A DNA stretch of 64,000 bases from Prochlorococcus sp. AG-436-D21 (GCA_003212655.1 QCPF01000005.1:1-64000), one strand, 5' to 3'. Positions 10,144-20,267 are shown, counted from the stretch's first letter. A program made the numbers and translations. The notes: generated by a model not told the origin, from the letters alone.

Positions 10144-11076
10144 TTAATCATCAAATCTAGAACTGTTATCTCTAGGTTTCTTCCTATTTGATCCAACATT
10201 ATATCTACTATTTTGATTTTTTGAACTTGATGATTTAGCAGAAGAGCTTACTCTACGAGTCTCACGCGGCTTTTTGACTTGATTAGCATCTTTAAATGTA
10301 GCATCTTCTACTTGAGATGTTGAAGTTTGCTGCCTAATAGGAGATCTAGTAGGTTTCTTTCTTAATGAAGAAGAATCACTAGGAGCAGAAATATTATCTT
10401 GCCTAGAAAATGTACGATTCATCCTGGGTCTTGACCCTGTTTTAAGTTCATCGCGTGATAAATTTCTTCTCTCACCAAAGGTATTTGTTTCAGTTTTTTT
10501 ATTATTTCTATCTTCAGAAGTCTGTCTTCTCCTTCTTATAGGTTCGTCATTTTCAAACTGACTTATTTCCCTTGTAGATGGCCTACCTCTACTTGCAGCA
10601 GCAGAGGGAATAGCTCTTGAAACATTCCTCCTACGAGATCTCCCCTCCGCATAATCTTCTTCAAATTCATCTTCTTGAGGTTTAAATCTTCTGGATGGTC
10701 TTTGAGATTCTTCAAACCTATCATAATCATCATTAAATCGGCCTCTAGAATTTCTGGGAACATCAGAAATAGGATCATCATCAAAATAAGATGACCTTCT
10801 AGCTTGATCAGTAGCAACTCCCCTCAATCGCACACTTTCATATGCGAAAAAAACTGTAGTTCCTGCTAATAAAAACTGACCAAACTGAAGGATAGGATCT
10901 AACCTCCAGCCTTGAAAAAATAATATTCCACCGCACAAAAGTCCAATTGCTGCGAAGAATACATCATAATCCCTTGCCAATGCAGGTTTAAAGGACCTCA
11001 AAAAATAAAGGCCCCCTCCACATACGGCAAGGACTATACCAACAATACTGGCCCAATTGAGACTAGCATTGACCAC
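10144..11076 (-). CDS. ycf66: Ycf66-like membrane protein
   Basis: A 310-residue protein whose first 110 residues match the Ycf66 family. It has three membrane segments (about residues 8-27, 41-55, 66-82), then AYESVRLRGVATDQARRSS. The remaining 200 residues are highly charged, Arg/Ser-rich and low in complexity, so probably disordered. Ycf66 occurs in cyanobacteria and some plastids; its function is not established. The gene lies just downstream of psbX on the same strand (79 bases), which fits a photosynthesis-related role. It ends one base from the convergent hli gene. Confidence 0.88.
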   Translation of the reverse strand: MVNASLNWASIVGIVLAVCGGGLYFLRSFKPALARDYDVFFAAIGLLCGGILFFQGWRLDPILQFGQFLLAGTTVFFAYESVRLRGVATDQARRSSYFDDDPISDVPRNSRGRFNDDYDRFEESQRPSRRFKPQEDEFEEDYAEGRSRRRNVSRAIPSAAASRGRPSTREISQFENDEPIRRRRQTSEDRNNKKTETNTFGERRNLSRDELKTGSRPRMNRTFSRQDNISAPSDSSSLRKKPTRSPIRQQTSTSQVEDATFKDANQVKKPRETRRVSSSAKSSSSKNQNSRYNVGSNRKKPRDNSSRFDD

Positions 11077-11155
11077 ATTCTTTCTCCAAAAAATATATTT
11101 TTAAAAGGGTTACTTATATCCCCTATATATAGTGTACTTAAAACTTCTACAAAAA

Positions 11156-11341
11156 CTAGCGTCTTCCAGTAGAAGTACGATCGAGAGAATCTTTCTGACT
11201 GACAAAAATCAAAAATGCAGTCGCTGGAATAACGATAAGTAAGGCAGCGGCAATAAAACTACCTATCATTCCAACTGCAGAATTATTTGCAACTTCAGCA
11301 GAAAAATCTGCAGCTAGTAATAAATTTGAGATTTGAAACAC
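11156..11341 (-). CDS. psbX: Photosystem II protein PsbX
   Basis: A 61-residue single-helix protein. The membrane span (about residues 25-46, [20 protein letters not shown]) followed by [10 protein letters not shown] is the conserved PsbX signature. PsbX is a small photosystem II subunit near the QB side that helps quinone turnover. The N-terminal 20 residues are longer than the mature protein and may be trimmed. It is transcribed ahead of ycf66 on the minus strand and is divergent from the YggT gene, with an 81-base gap that must hold both promoters. Confidence 0.92.
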   Translation of the reverse strand: MFQISNLLLAADFSAEVANNSAVGMIGSFIAAALLIVIPATAFLIFVSQKDSLDRTSTGRR

Positions 11342-11422
11342 TTTTTAAATATTAAATTCTCAATTTATAATACGAATTAAATACGTTTTAATGGGTTATT
11401 TATTAAGATGAATTAAATAATT

Positions 11423-11737
11423 GTGATTTCCTTGCTTGAAAACGCTCTTCAAATTTTAGATATTAGTTTAGGAATTTCTCTTTCATATCTAACTATAGTC
11501 TTTCTAATAAGATTAATACTTACTTGGTACCCAAAAACTGATTTAAGTAAGGGTTTATGGTTATTAATTTCAATACCATCAAGCTCTATTCTTAATTTAA
11601 CAAGAAAAATAATTCCTCCTATTGGAGGCGTTGATGTTGGGCCCGTAATTTGGATCGGAGTTATAAGTTTTTTAAGAGAAATTTTAGTCGGTCAGCAAGG
11701 GATTATAAAACTCGCATTGCATACACATGTGCAATAA
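11423..11737 (+). CDS. YggT/Ycf19 family membrane protein
   Basis: A 104-residue integral membrane protein with two hydrophobic segments (about residues 12-34 and 76-92). Between them is the family motif RLILTWYPKTDLSKG, followed by PIGGVDVGPVIW. YggT/Ycf19 proteins are conserved in cyanobacteria and plastids and are linked to thylakoid organisation and nucleoid distribution, but the molecular role is unsettled. The start is GTG 11423. It is convergent with accC, 18 bases away. Confidence 0.88.
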   Translation: MISLLENALQILDISLGISLSYLTIVFLIRLILTWYPKTDLSKGLWLLISIPSSSILNLTRKIIPPIGGVDVGPVIWIGVISFLREILVGQQGIIKLALHTHVQ

Positions 11738-11755
11738 AAATCATTTAATTATTTC

Positions 11756-13105
11756 TCAGTAATTTGGCAATAATTCTTCTTCTACATATTTAGTATGTAT
11801 CTTACCCTGCTTAAATTTAGATTTATTAAGTAAGGTTAGATGAAAGTTAATTGTTGTAGGAATACCAGTTACTGCACATTCATTTAAAGCCCTATTCATA
11901 CGTTTAATTGCAGTATTACGATCTTTACCCCAGACTATTAATTTGCCAATTAATGAGTCATAAAAAGGAGGTATTTCATAGCCTGTATAAACATGACTAT
12001 CCACCCTTACACCAGGGCCGCCAGGAGGAAGCCACCCAGTTATTTTTCCAGGTGATGGTCGGAAATTATGAGAAGGATCTTCAGCATTGATTCTGCATTC
12101 GATGGCATGACCGTTTAAATGGATATCATCCTGATTAAATTCCAGGTTTGCTCCGCTAGCGATTTTAATTTGCTCAGCTATTAAATCAACTCCTGTAACC
12201 ATTTCAGTAACAGGATGTTCAACTTGAATCCTAGTATTCATCTCCATAAAATAAAAATTATCATCATCATCAACTAAAAATTCAACTGTCCCCGCTCCTT
12301 CGTAGCCTATACTTTTTGCAGCAGCAATAGCTGCGTTTCCCATTTTTTTTCTTAGCTCAGTGTTAATTGCAGGACTAGGAGACTCTTCAAGTAACTTCTG
12401 ATGTCTTCTTTGAACTGAACAATCTCGCTCTCCTAAATGAACAACATTACCCGACCTATCGGCCAAAATTTGAATTTCTACATGTCTTGGCTTCTTTATA
12501 AATTTCTCCATATATAAACCATCATTACCAAAAGCTGCTTCTGCTTCACCTTGAGCTGCTCTAAACATTTTTTCAAGATTAGCAGAGTTTTCAACCAACC
12601 TCATACCTCTTCCACCCCCTCCAGCAGTCGCTTTAATAATTACCGGATAGCCTATATCATCTGCCAATTTATAAGCCTCATCAACATTTGACAACAAGCC
12701 TTTACTACCGGGTACTGTTGGAACTCCAACTGCTTCCATAGTTTCTTTAGCTGTAGATTTATCTCCCATAGATCTAATAGCTTTAGGAGATGGGCCAATA
12801 AAAACTATGCCATGATCGTTACACATCTCAGCAAATTTATCATTTTCCGCAAGAAATCCATAACCAGGATGAATAGCATCAACTCCTCTCGATGTAGCAG
12901 CAGCAAGTATATTTGGAATATTTAAATAACTCTTATTACTTAATGAATCTCCTACGCAAACAGCCTCATCAGCAAGCTGAACATGCAATGCTTTTTTATC
13001 TACAGTGCTAAAAACTGCAACGGTTGCAATACCTAGTTCTCTACAACTTCTGACAATTCGTAAAGCTATTTCTCCACGATTAGCAATTAAAACTTTTTCA
13101 ACCAT
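11756..13105 (-). CDS. accC: Acetyl-CoA carboxylase biotin carboxylase subunit
   Basis: AccC carboxylates biotin on AccB using ATP and bicarbonate, the first step of fatty acid synthesis. The 449-residue length is exact for the family. Visible are the N-terminal [10 protein letters not shown] motif, the ATP-grasp glycine loop [10 protein letters not shown] (about residue 164), and the catalytic region [19 protein letters not shown] (about 288-306). Biotin carboxylase C-terminal domain motifs such as [12 protein letters not shown] are also intact. accB, encoding its partner, lies far away at 62.7-63.2 kb in this window, so the subunits are not in one operon. Confidence 0.97.
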   Translation of the reverse strand: MVEKVLIANRGEIALRIVRSCRELGIATVAVFSTVDKKALHVQLADEAVCVGDSLSNKSYLNIPNILAAATSRGVDAIHPGYGFLAENDKFAEMCNDHGIVFIGPSPKAIRSMGDKSTAKETMEAVGVPTVPGSKGLLSNVDEAYKLADDIGYPVIIKATAGGGGRGMRLVENSANLEKMFRAAQGEAEAAFGNDGLYMEKFIKKPRHVEIQILADRSGNVVHLGERDCSVQRRHQKLLEESPSPAINTELRKKMGNAAIAAAKSIGYEGAGTVEFLVDDDDNFYFMEMNTRIQVEHPVTEMVTGVDLIAEQIKIASGANLEFNQDDIHLNGHAIECRINAEDPSHNFRPSPGKITGWLPPGGPGVRVDSHVYTGYEIPPFYDSLIGKLIVWGKDRNTAIKRMNRALNECAVTGIPTTINFHLTLLNKSKFKQGKIHTKYVEEELLPNY

Positions 13106-13365
13106 TATGAAAATAAAATTGAAGAAATGAAATGACTTAAAATAAAAAATTATTTGCCAAAGTATTCAACAAAATTTTTTAGTGATCAGAGGACATTTTT
13201 TACAATACAACCTAAAACGTTATATATGTATAAATATTTGTTTTATGCAATAGAAAAATTATTCATCATATTCAAAAAAACTCTTTTCGAACTACATGCT
13301 TAATTCAGCCAATAATGTATGATATTTTTAAGGTTTAAGCATCCCCGAGCTGCTGAAAACCCTTT

Positions 13366-13447
13366 GCGGACGTGGCGGAATTGGTAGACGCGCACGTCTA
13401 AGGAGCGTGTGGCTTTGGCCTTGCGAGTTCAAGTCTCGCCGTCCGCA
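13366..13447 (+). tRNA. tRNA-Leu (anticodon AAG)
   Basis: An 82-base class II tRNA can be folded by eye. The acceptor stem GCGGACG pairs with CGTCCGC (13440-13446). The D arm is GCG...CGC, and the anticodon stem CACGT pairs with GCGTG around the loop CTAAGGA. There is a long variable arm and a T arm GCGAG-TTCAAGT-CTCGC. The anticodon in the 7-base loop is AAG, which reads CUU/CUC leucine codons. The discriminator is A and CCA is not encoded. The 260 bases upstream (13106-13365) contain no ORF that I can support. Confidence 0.95.
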
Positions 13448-13472
13448 TTTAATGTATTCTGGTTTAACTGCA

Positions 13473-14738
13473 ATGAAAAAAGAATCAGTTGCAGTAGTTA
13501 TAATTTCCAATGGTCCTGGTGAATTAACTACATGGGTAAATCCCGTAGTGGATGAGCTAAACAAAATAAATAAATCTCTATGTGATGAAGATAAACAAGA
13601 TTTCACTCTTAGGTTAGTCCTTGTTCCTTGCCCAAATGCCACTGGTAAAGAATTTTTAGTTGCAAATTCATGGAATAAATTCGAATTAATTACAAAATCC
13701 AAAAGTTTTTGGAAATTATTAATAAAGCCACATTCTTTTGCTGCTTGGCCAAAAAAAGGGATAGTTATTTTCCTTGGTGGGGATCAATTTTGGAGCATTT
13801 TATTAGCTAAAAGATTAGGTTATTTAAATATCACATATGCTGAATGGGTTTCACGATGGCCTAAATGGACCAATGAAATTGCTGCTATGAATGTAAAAGT
13901 AAAAGAGTTAATACCTAGAAGATATAAATATAAATGTAAAGTAATTGGCGATTTGATGGCAGATATCAAACTTAATAGCGAAATATCACTAAGAAATAAA
14001 GAAAAACACTACATTGCATTATTGCCTGGTTCTAAGAAAGCAAAGCTTTCTATTGGAATTCCTTTCTTCTTAGAAGTGGCAGATCATATCGCTAAAGAAA
14101 ATCAAAATATAAATTTTATAATCCCCATTGCACCAACTACTGATAAAAGTGAATATTTATTTTTTCAAAGCAACAAAAATCCAATTGCTAAATATTACTC
14201 ATCAAAAATCAAAACAATTAAAAACTACAAAGACTCTAGTTTTGATTATGTAATTGAAACATCAAAAAAAACAAAGATTTATCTAATCAAGAAACATCCT
14301 TGCTATGAAATATTAAAAGAATGTGATCTTGCAATTACAACTGTAGGAGCAAATACTGCAGAATTAGCAGCAATTAGTCTTCCAATGTTAGTTGTTCTGC
14401 CAACTCAACATTTAAATATGATGAACGCTTGGGATGGTATTTTTGGAGTAATTGGAAAAATTTCATTCATAAATAGATTCCTAACTTTTATAATTAAAAA
14501 TTTCTATTTTAAAAAAAAGAAGTTTTTTGCTTGGCCAAATATTAAGGCTAAAAGAATGATTGTTCCTGAAAGGATAGGCAATATTTCGACAATAAAAATT
14601 GCAAGAGAAGTATTATCTCTTATTAAAAATAGAGATCAATTAAAAAGTATTAGGGATAATCTAAACAAAGAAAGAGGCGACAAAGGTGCTGCAAAAAAAC
14701 TTGCTTCTATAATTGTTAATTCAATAAAAAAACTCTAA
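13473..14738 (+). CDS. Lipid-A-disaccharide synthase-related (LpxB-like) protein
   Basis: A protein of about 421 residues resembling LpxB-type GT-B glycosyltransferases. It opens with VAVVIISNGPGELTTWVNPVV, the expected N-terminal nucleotide-fold start. Later it has IALLPGSKKAKLS (about residue 182) and a late CDLAITTVGANTAELAA (about 288), both at LpxB-like positions. Cyanobacteria encode this family without a normal lipid A pathway, so the true acceptor is uncertain. The open frame runs back into the tRNA, so the start must be ATG 13473 or ATG 13452; I prefer 13473, directly before the conserved core. It lies 25 bases after tRNA-Leu. Confidence 0.75.
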   Translation: MKKESVAVVIISNGPGELTTWVNPVVDELNKINKSLCDEDKQDFTLRLVLVPCPNATGKEFLVANSWNKFELITKSKSFWKLLIKPHSFAAWPKKGIVIFLGGDQFWSILLAKRLGYLNITYAEWVSRWPKWTNEIAAMNVKVKELIPRRYKYKCKVIGDLMADIKLNSEISLRNKEKHYIALLPGSKKAKLSIGIPFFLEVADHIAKENQNINFIIPIAPTTDKSEYLFFQSNKNPIAKYYSSKIKTIKNYKDSSFDYVIETSKKTKIYLIKKHPCYEILKECDLAITTVGANTAELAAISLPMLVVLPTQHLNMMNAWDGIFGVIGKISFINRFLTFIIKNFYFKKKKFFAWPNIKAKRMIVPERIGNISTIKIAREVLSLIKNRDQLKSIRDNLNKERGDKGAAKKLASIIVNSIKKL

Positions 14739-14741
14739 CAA

Positions 14742-15785
14742 TTACCAGGGATCATCAATTTCAAACTTTTCTGATTTTTTATTATCTTGAACTAAATTTT
14801 GTTCGTTTAGTGGTTCAATATCTAAAGTTTCAGTTGCATTTTGAATTGGTCTTTTCGAAGCTAAATTAGCAGTTGATTGTTTTTTTTGCTTTAAATCAAT
14901 ATCGTTTTTTTCATCTATTTGATTAACACTATTTTGATTCTGGATCTGATCATAATCATCATTATCCATGTATAGCTTTTTTCTATTATTTATTTCTTCT
15001 TCAGAACCCTTTATTTCAACGTATTCAAGTTCATCTTCATAATCATCTTCATAATCATCTTGTTCAACAACTTCTTCATATTCCTCGACCAAATTGTTTT
15101 GCTGTTCTGATTCAGAACCTGAAAGTAACTGATTCTCAACAGGTACAAGATTTGCTGAGTATCCATTTACTTCCCTTTCATCCCATGAAGAACCCCCGAC
15201 TCCAAGTTTCTCAAGTAATCCACTACTTAGTTGCTTCAATTTCTCTTCCGCACCTTCATAAACAATAATCCTATCGGTACCACTACTTACAATTTCCTCA
15301 ACAGGTATTTCCCAAGTACTTAAAACTCCCTCGCCTAAAAGCGGAACACCAACAGCACCCATAACAAGAGATATCAAATCCCCAGTCTCAATATCAAAAG
15401 AAAAGCCAAGAACTCTTCCCAGAAGTTGTCCAGATTCTGTAATTACTTGACAATTAATTACCTTCCCATACCTTTCTGGAGAAAAACTTTCACTCAAAGA
15501 ATCTAGGGAGTCAACTAATATGACATCCCCAACTTGCTTAATACTTTCTAAAGGCATCCATTTTGGCAAACCTGGTAAAAATCTTGTAAGTGGATTATCT
15601 CTTAGTCCCAAAGCGACCACCTCTCTTCTATCAATATCAACAACAACTTCGCCAACTACGCCTAGCCGTCTTCCAGTATCAGTAGTTATCACTTGTGTTC
15701 CCATTAATTCTGACCTTAACCATAAACGTTCACTAGGAACCGAGTTAGGGAGATTCTTATTAGCAGATGTGTTAGACAAGCTCAT
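14742..15785 (-). CDS. PRC-barrel domain protein
   Basis: A 347-residue protein with two PRC-barrel-like domains. The first spans about residues 20-90 (LRSELMGTQVITTDTGRRLG, then VVVDIDRREVVALGL) and the second about 105-180 (GKVINCQVITESGQLLGRVLG). The rest (about 190-347) is acidic and low in complexity, with runs of Glu/Asp, and is probably disordered. PRC barrels bind RNA or proteins in RimM and photosynthetic reaction-centre H subunits; the partner here is unknown. It is transcribed after smc on the minus strand (45-base gap), a pairing I believe is common in picocyanobacteria. Confidence 0.85.
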   Translation of the reverse strand: MSLSNTSANKNLPNSVPSERLWLRSELMGTQVITTDTGRRLGVVGEVVVDIDRREVVALGLRDNPLTRFLPGLPKWMPLESIKQVGDVILVDSLDSLSESFSPERYGKVINCQVITESGQLLGRVLGFSFDIETGDLISLVMGAVGVPLLGEGVLSTWEIPVEEIVSSGTDRIIVYEGAEEKLKQLSSGLLEKLGVGGSSWDEREVNGYSANLVPVENQLLSGSESEQQNNLVEEYEEVVEQDDYEDDYEDELEYVEIKGSEEEINNRKKLYMDNDDYDQIQNQNSVNQIDEKNDIDLKQKKQSTANLASKRPIQNATETLDIEPLNEQNLVQDNKKSEKFEIDDPW

Positions 15786-15830
15786 AAATTTCTTTTTATC
15801 ATTCTGACGTATAAATTTAAAAAAGTGTGT

Positions 15831-18800
15831 TTATGCAGCATTTGGTAACCCAAGAACTTGAGTATTAGCACCTCTTGCTTGCGCAACCCCAATTGTTCGT
15901 TCAGATGCACTAATCATAGGCCTTCTATGACTTACGACTATAAATTGAGCATTTGATGACTGATTTGATATTAGTTTTGACAACCTTTCAACATTAATAC
16001 CATCTAAAAAACTATCAACCTCGTCTAATGCATAAAAAGGTGAAGGCTTGTACTTTTGCAAAGCAAATAAAAAACTTAAAGCAGTTAACGATTTTTCACC
16101 ACCTGACATAGACGCTAATCTTCTGACATTTTTCCCCTTGGGATGAGCCACTAGAGTTAGTCCTCCTTCTAAAGGAGAATTAGGATTTTCAAGTTGAAGA
16201 AACCCATCTCCATCAGATAAATTTGCAAAAATTTCTCTAAAATGTCTATCAACTTCTTTAAATGCTTGCATAAAAGCTTCTTGACGCATCGTAGATACAG
16301 TTTCTATTCTCAGCAATAATTCAGATCTCTCATTAGATAGAATTTCTAATTTTTCTCGCAAACCATTTAATCTCTCAATTAATTCTTCTAGTTCATCTAG
16401 AGCTAACATATTGACAGGTTCTAAGCTTTCTAGTTTTGCATTTATAATCGAAATATCTGATTGCAAAGATTCAAGACTCTTCCCTTCATATTCTCCAAAC
16501 TCCGGGGAAGGATTAGGTAGATCTTTTTTATAATTTTCTAATTTTATTTTCTCGCTCCTCATCTCTTCTTTAAGGGAATGCATATCCCTTTCAAGATATT
16601 CAAGCTTTAACAGATAGTTATTATATTCTTGCCTTTTATTTGAAATTGAAGAGTTTAATTCATCTCTTTTCCTTCTCAATAAACCTAAATTCTTCTCTAG
16701 AAAATTTTTTTGATCATCGAGATCTGAAAGCTCTTTTTTAAATTGATCTCTTTTTTCTATCCATTCACTATGAGCAATTGCGAGTTGTTTAATAGATTCC
16801 TGCAAGTTTTTTTCTTGTAGTAAAGTGATTTTTAATGAATTATTGATACGCTCTTTATTTAAAGCAAATTGATTCTTTTTATCTAGTAATGTATTTCTGT
16901 CTTTAATAAGTAATTCAAGTTTTTTATCAAGATTATTAAAATCATCATTAAAAGCTATTAATGATGATTTTTGATTTTTTTCATAATTTACCTTTTGAAT
17001 GGTTTGTAGTTGATCAAACTTTTCGTGATAAGGCTTCAATTGATTTTTTAAATGACCTAACTCGTTAACTAATAAATTATTAGCAGTATCAAGTTTATTT
17101 AATCTCGATTTACAATCCTCAATTCTTTGCGAGACAGCTTTAAGAGAATCTTGATTTACTTCAATTTCTTTATTAAATGAGGCGCAATCCTCAATTATTT
17201 GACTGCGGTTAGAATTTAATATACTAAGTCTATTATTTTTTAGTATCAAATCATTATTTGACTCTTTTAAAGCTTCTTCGATAACTAATAATCTTTCTTT
17301 TATAGGACTGGAATCATCAATATCATTGTTAATTCCAAACTTATAAGCCAAATCTTTATTTAACTTACTTCCTCCTGTAATAGCACCACTTGCTTCTAAT
17401 AATTCACCACTTAAGGTAACCAACCTATTTTTTTGTGTAGACAACCTTGCTGAGGATAAGTCTGAAAAAACCAAAGTATCTCCAAAAACATATCGAAAAA
17501 CATCCGAATAAACTTCATCAAAAGTAATTAGATTAATAGCTTTATCAATAAATCCATTCTCCCTGTTATTTTCAAATCTTGAAATTGCATAATTCTTTTT
17601 TTGACTTTTAATTCTATTTAAAGGTAAAAAAGTTAATCTTCCCGCTTTCTTCTTTTTAAGAATTTCAATTGCTTTTGCAGCAATATGATCATTATCAACA
17701 ACAATTTGTCCTAACCTATTTCCAGCAGCAATTTCTAATGCATATCTATTTTTCTCACTGACCTCTCCAAGTTGAGCTACATAACCATGTATACCCTCTA
17801 ACCCTGCCTCTAAGAGAATTCTGAGAGCATATGAACCTCTAGATTCGTTTAAAGCTTCCTTCCTGCTTTCAAATCTAGATAAATCCTTTTCAAGCCTTAA
17901 TTGTTCGTTATTTAGCCTTGATTTAGTTTTAATTAATAAATCGATTTCATTTTTTAAAGAATTAATTTCTGCGCTATTACTTGCCAAGTTTTTATTCTTT
18001 GTATCAGATGTCTCTTTTTTTCTTTGATTTACCTGAAAAAGTTTCTGCTTTTCTAAGTCTAAGGATTCGATCTGTGACAATATCTCATCTTTTTGAATAT
18101 TATTTTGAATAGTTTCTTCTTCAATTTTCCTTTTTTTTATTTCCAAAGGATTAATTTCATTTTTTATACTTTCAAGCTCAGCATTTAATTTGATACTTTG
18201 TTTTGAGAATTCTCCAGATTCTCCAGCAGCATCAGAAAGTTTTTTTCTTGATAGTTTGTGTTTTAAAGTGAGATCGTCAATTTGCAAGTTCAATTGATTT
18301 AAAAAATTATCATCGAAATTTTCTTGTCTCATCTTTTCTGACTCGATATTCCTCTTAGAAATTGCAATTTCATCTCTCTGTTTTTGTAATTTAATACCTT
18401 CTTCTTTATTCAGACTTGATATCCTATCAAGTTCTCTCAAGCTAGAATTAATACTTCCAATATCAGAATTAACTTTTATCAAGTTATCCTCTCCTTTCTC
18501 CTTAAGCTCATCAACAAGTATTTTCAAAGCATCTTCTAAAACTGATATTTCTTTACTAATAGATTCTTTTTCTTTATTAAACAAGATTTTATTTTTTTCA
18601 ATTTCACTTTCTTTTTTTTCTATAGATTCAACATGCTTAACTTGTTTTTCAAAAATAAGAACTTTCTCTAATTCTATTATTTGTAATAGTTTTGCCTTTA
18701 ACTCTTTATATCGTTTTGCTTTTTCACATTCTTTTTCAAGCTTATTTTTACTTGATTGCAATTCATTTTCTAAAATTTCACATCTTTCTTGTCTTTCAAA

Positions 18801-19421
18801 AACGTCATTTAATTTTGCATTAGTTTGTTCTATTCTTGTATCAAAAAGTGCGACTCCTGCTAATTCATCAATAAGATTTCTCCTCTCCTTATTATTCATT
18901 GATACTATTCTTGTTACATCACCCTGCATAACAACATTGCTGCCCTCAGGATCAACACTAATATCTCTTAATATTCTCTGTATTTGTTGCAAAGTACATT
19001 GTTTGCCATCAGAAGTATAAGTAGAAGCATAAGATCCACCTGGCATAAGCCTTAATTTTCTAGAAACTACCCATTCTTTTTGACCTTTATTAAGGGCAAT
19101 TTCTTCTTCTTCTAGTTCCAAAGGCGGAAGGTCCTCTCTTGGAGACCAATCTTGAATATTAAATTTTACTGATACAGATGTTTCTGATGACTTACCCTCT
19201 TTAACTTTGGAGTTATTTATTAGATCTGGTAATCTTTCAGCCCTCATCCCTCTACTATTAGCTAGACCTAAACAGAATAAAATTCCATCTAAAATATTAC
19301 TTTTCCCAGAACCGTTAGGGCCCGTAACCACTGTGAAGCCTTCTTCAAGAGGAATTTTTACATTTCCCCCAAAAGATTTAAAATTTTCAAACTCGACCTG
19401 ATTGATATGTACCAATCTCAA
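15831..19421 (-). CDS. smc: Chromosome segregation protein SMC
   Basis: A 1196-residue SMC ATPase, the core of bacterial condensin. The N-terminal head has Walker A GPNGSGKSN (residues 34-42) and SRKLRLMPGGSYAS. Two long coiled coils flank a hinge at about residues 520-660 (ALRILLEAGLEGIHGYVAQLGEV). The C-terminal head has the signature SMSGGEKSLTALSFLFA and Walker B PFYALDEVDSFLD. The length is typical. The N-terminal start MRLVHINQVEFENFKSF is standard. It organises and segregates the chromosome together with ScpA and ScpB, which are not in this window. Confidence 0.97.
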   Translation of the reverse strand: MRLVHINQVEFENFKSFGGNVKIPLEEGFTVVTGPNGSGKSNILDGILFCLGLANSRGMRAERLPDLINNSKVKEGKSSETSVSVKFNIQDWSPREDLPPLELEEEEIALNKGQKEWVVSRKLRLMPGGSYASTYTSDGKQCTLQQIQRILRDISVDPEGSNVVMQGDVTRIVSMNNKERRNLIDELAGVALFDTRIEQTNAKLNDVFERQERCEILENELQSSKNKLEKECEKAKRYKELKAKLLQIIELEKVLIFEKQVKHVESIEKKESEIEKNKILFNKEKESISKEISVLEDALKILVDELKEKGEDNLIKVNSDIGSINSSLRELDRISSLNKEEGIKLQKQRDEIAISKRNIESEKMRQENFDDNFLNQLNLQIDDLTLKHKLSRKKLSDAAGESGEFSKQSIKLNAELESIKNEINPLEIKKRKIEEETIQNNIQKDEILSQIESLDLEKQKLFQVNQRKKETSDTKNKNLASNSAEINSLKNEIDLLIKTKSRLNNEQLRLEKDLSRFESRKEALNESRGSYALRILLEAGLEGIHGYVAQLGEVSEKNRYALEIAAGNRLGQIVVDNDHIAAKAIEILKKKKAGRLTFLPLNRIKSQKKNYAISRFENNRENGFIDKAINLITFDEVYSDVFRYVFGDTLVFSDLSSARLSTQKNRLVTLSGELLEASGAITGGSKLNKDLAYKFGINNDIDDSSPIKERLLVIEEALKESNNDLILKNNRLSILNSNRSQIIEDCASFNKEIEVNQDSLKAVSQRIEDCKSRLNKLDTANNLLVNELGHLKNQLKPYHEKFDQLQTIQKVNYEKNQKSSLIAFNDDFNNLDKKLELLIKDRNTLLDKKNQFALNKERINNSLKITLLQEKNLQESIKQLAIAHSEWIEKRDQFKKELSDLDDQKNFLEKNLGLLRRKRDELNSSISNKRQEYNNYLLKLEYLERDMHSLKEEMRSEKIKLENYKKDLPNPSPEFGEYEGKSLESLQSDISIINAKLESLEPVNMLALDELEELIERLNGLREKLEILSNERSELLLRIETVSTMRQEAFMQAFKEVDRHFREIFANLSDGDGFLQLENPNSPLEGGLTLVAHPKGKNVRRLASMSGGEKSLTALSFLFALQKYKPSPFYALDEVDSFLDGINVERLSKLISNQSSNAQFIVVSHRRPMISASERTIGVAQARGANTQVLGLPNAA

Positions 19422-19497
19422 GTCTCAATAGCTAAATAAGAATAACTAATTTGCAAAAATTCTCAATAGAAATATTACGTTTATTTATAAATGAATA

Positions 19498-19860
19498 TTA
19501 ATAATTTTTGGTCAATCTACAAGAATTTGCCGAAATTTCAAACAAACCAGAAAGAAGTTCACCATCCAAAATGAATCGATAATTTTCAAAGTCCAAATCT
19601 GTAGAGACGTTTTTAAATATTCCATGATCAATTCTTTTTACAAAACCTCTATTATCAGAAAGTTCATGTTCTATCCTGGATAGCCATATAAGTCTATGAT
19701 TTGGCTGCTTAGAAATTTCTATAGAAGCTTGATTTAATAAAGGTAGTTTTAAAAATTTCCAAGTTAAACAATCTATTCCATTTTCAACAAGAAAATCATA
19801 ATGAATATCTTTAGACTTAGCATTATAAACTTCATGTTCCAGCAAAACCCATTTATCCAT
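19498..19860 (-). CDS. Small protein resembling the LigD 3'-phosphoesterase domain
   Basis: A 120-residue protein. The pattern VLLEHEV, HYDFLVENGIDCLTWKF, HRLIWLSRIEHELSDNRGFVKRIDHG follows the order of the phosphoesterase (PE) domain that begins bacterial LigD and also occurs as a stand-alone protein. The corresponding PE layout is H-x-D-x-x-x-E, then a WxxP-like stretch, then YEGxxxxGxGxVxxWDxG. Two glycines and the Trp are changed here, so activity is doubtful. This is a motif-level resemblance that I infer; a profile search is needed. It sits 76 bases upstream of smc on the same strand. Confidence 0.6.
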   Translation of the reverse strand: MDKWVLLEHEVYNAKSKDIHYDFLVENGIDCLTWKFLKLPLLNQASIEISKQPNHRLIWLSRIEHELSDNRGFVKRIDHGIFKNVSTDLDFENYRFILDGELLSGLFEISANSCRLTKNY

Positions 19861-19942
19861 TATTTAGTTGATAAATAAATTAAATCTTTTTGCAAAACAA
19901 AGTTTAGATAAAGATATTTTTCTTAAAGATGGTCCATTTTAT

Positions 19943-20098
19943 TTAATTACCTGCATCAGGAACAAATCTTAAAGCGATGAATAGCAAACTTCCAGCTCCA
20001 GCAATAGCTGCAGCTACTAATCCAAAATCTGTAGGGATTGTGCGAGATGCAAAAATTAATGATGCAAATGTAATATCCATGATGAAATTTAAACTCAT
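19943..20098 (-). CDS. Small single-span membrane protein
   Basis: A 51-codon ORF that I translated by hand; it begins MSLNFIMDITFASLIF and ends RFVPDAGN. One clear hydrophobic helix covers about residues 27-44 (GLVAAAIAGAGSLLFIAL). An internal ATG at codon 7 (20080) is an alternative start. It looks like one of the small photosynthesis-associated or stress membrane proteins of picocyanobacteria, but I cannot name it. Codon use is like the neighbours. It is divergent from the DUF883-like gene at 20268, and a 169-base gap without ORFs separates them. Confidence 0.6.
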   Translation of the reverse strand: MSLNFIMDITFASLIFASRTIPTDFGLVAAAIAGAGSLLFIALRFVPDAGN

Positions 20099-20267
20099 TT
20101 AATTATTCCAGTAATAGCTTAACAAAAGCTTCTTGCAGAACAGAGTAGATAAATAAAATGTAAATAAACTTTTATATGTTTTTATTCTATATAAATCCCA
20201 CAATTATTTAGATAAGGGTTCCAAATTAAGAAAATGGGTCTAATCTTAAAATAAATAAGTTTGAATA

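Noticed and set aside
10563-10817. A Met/Leu-rich minus-strand ORF inside ycf66
   Set aside because: It is a shadow frame of the low-complexity tail of the ycf66-like gene.
13328-13702. A 124-residue minus-strand ORF spanning tRNA-Leu
   Set aside because: It is antisense to the tRNA and to the LpxB-like gene and has no recognisable content.
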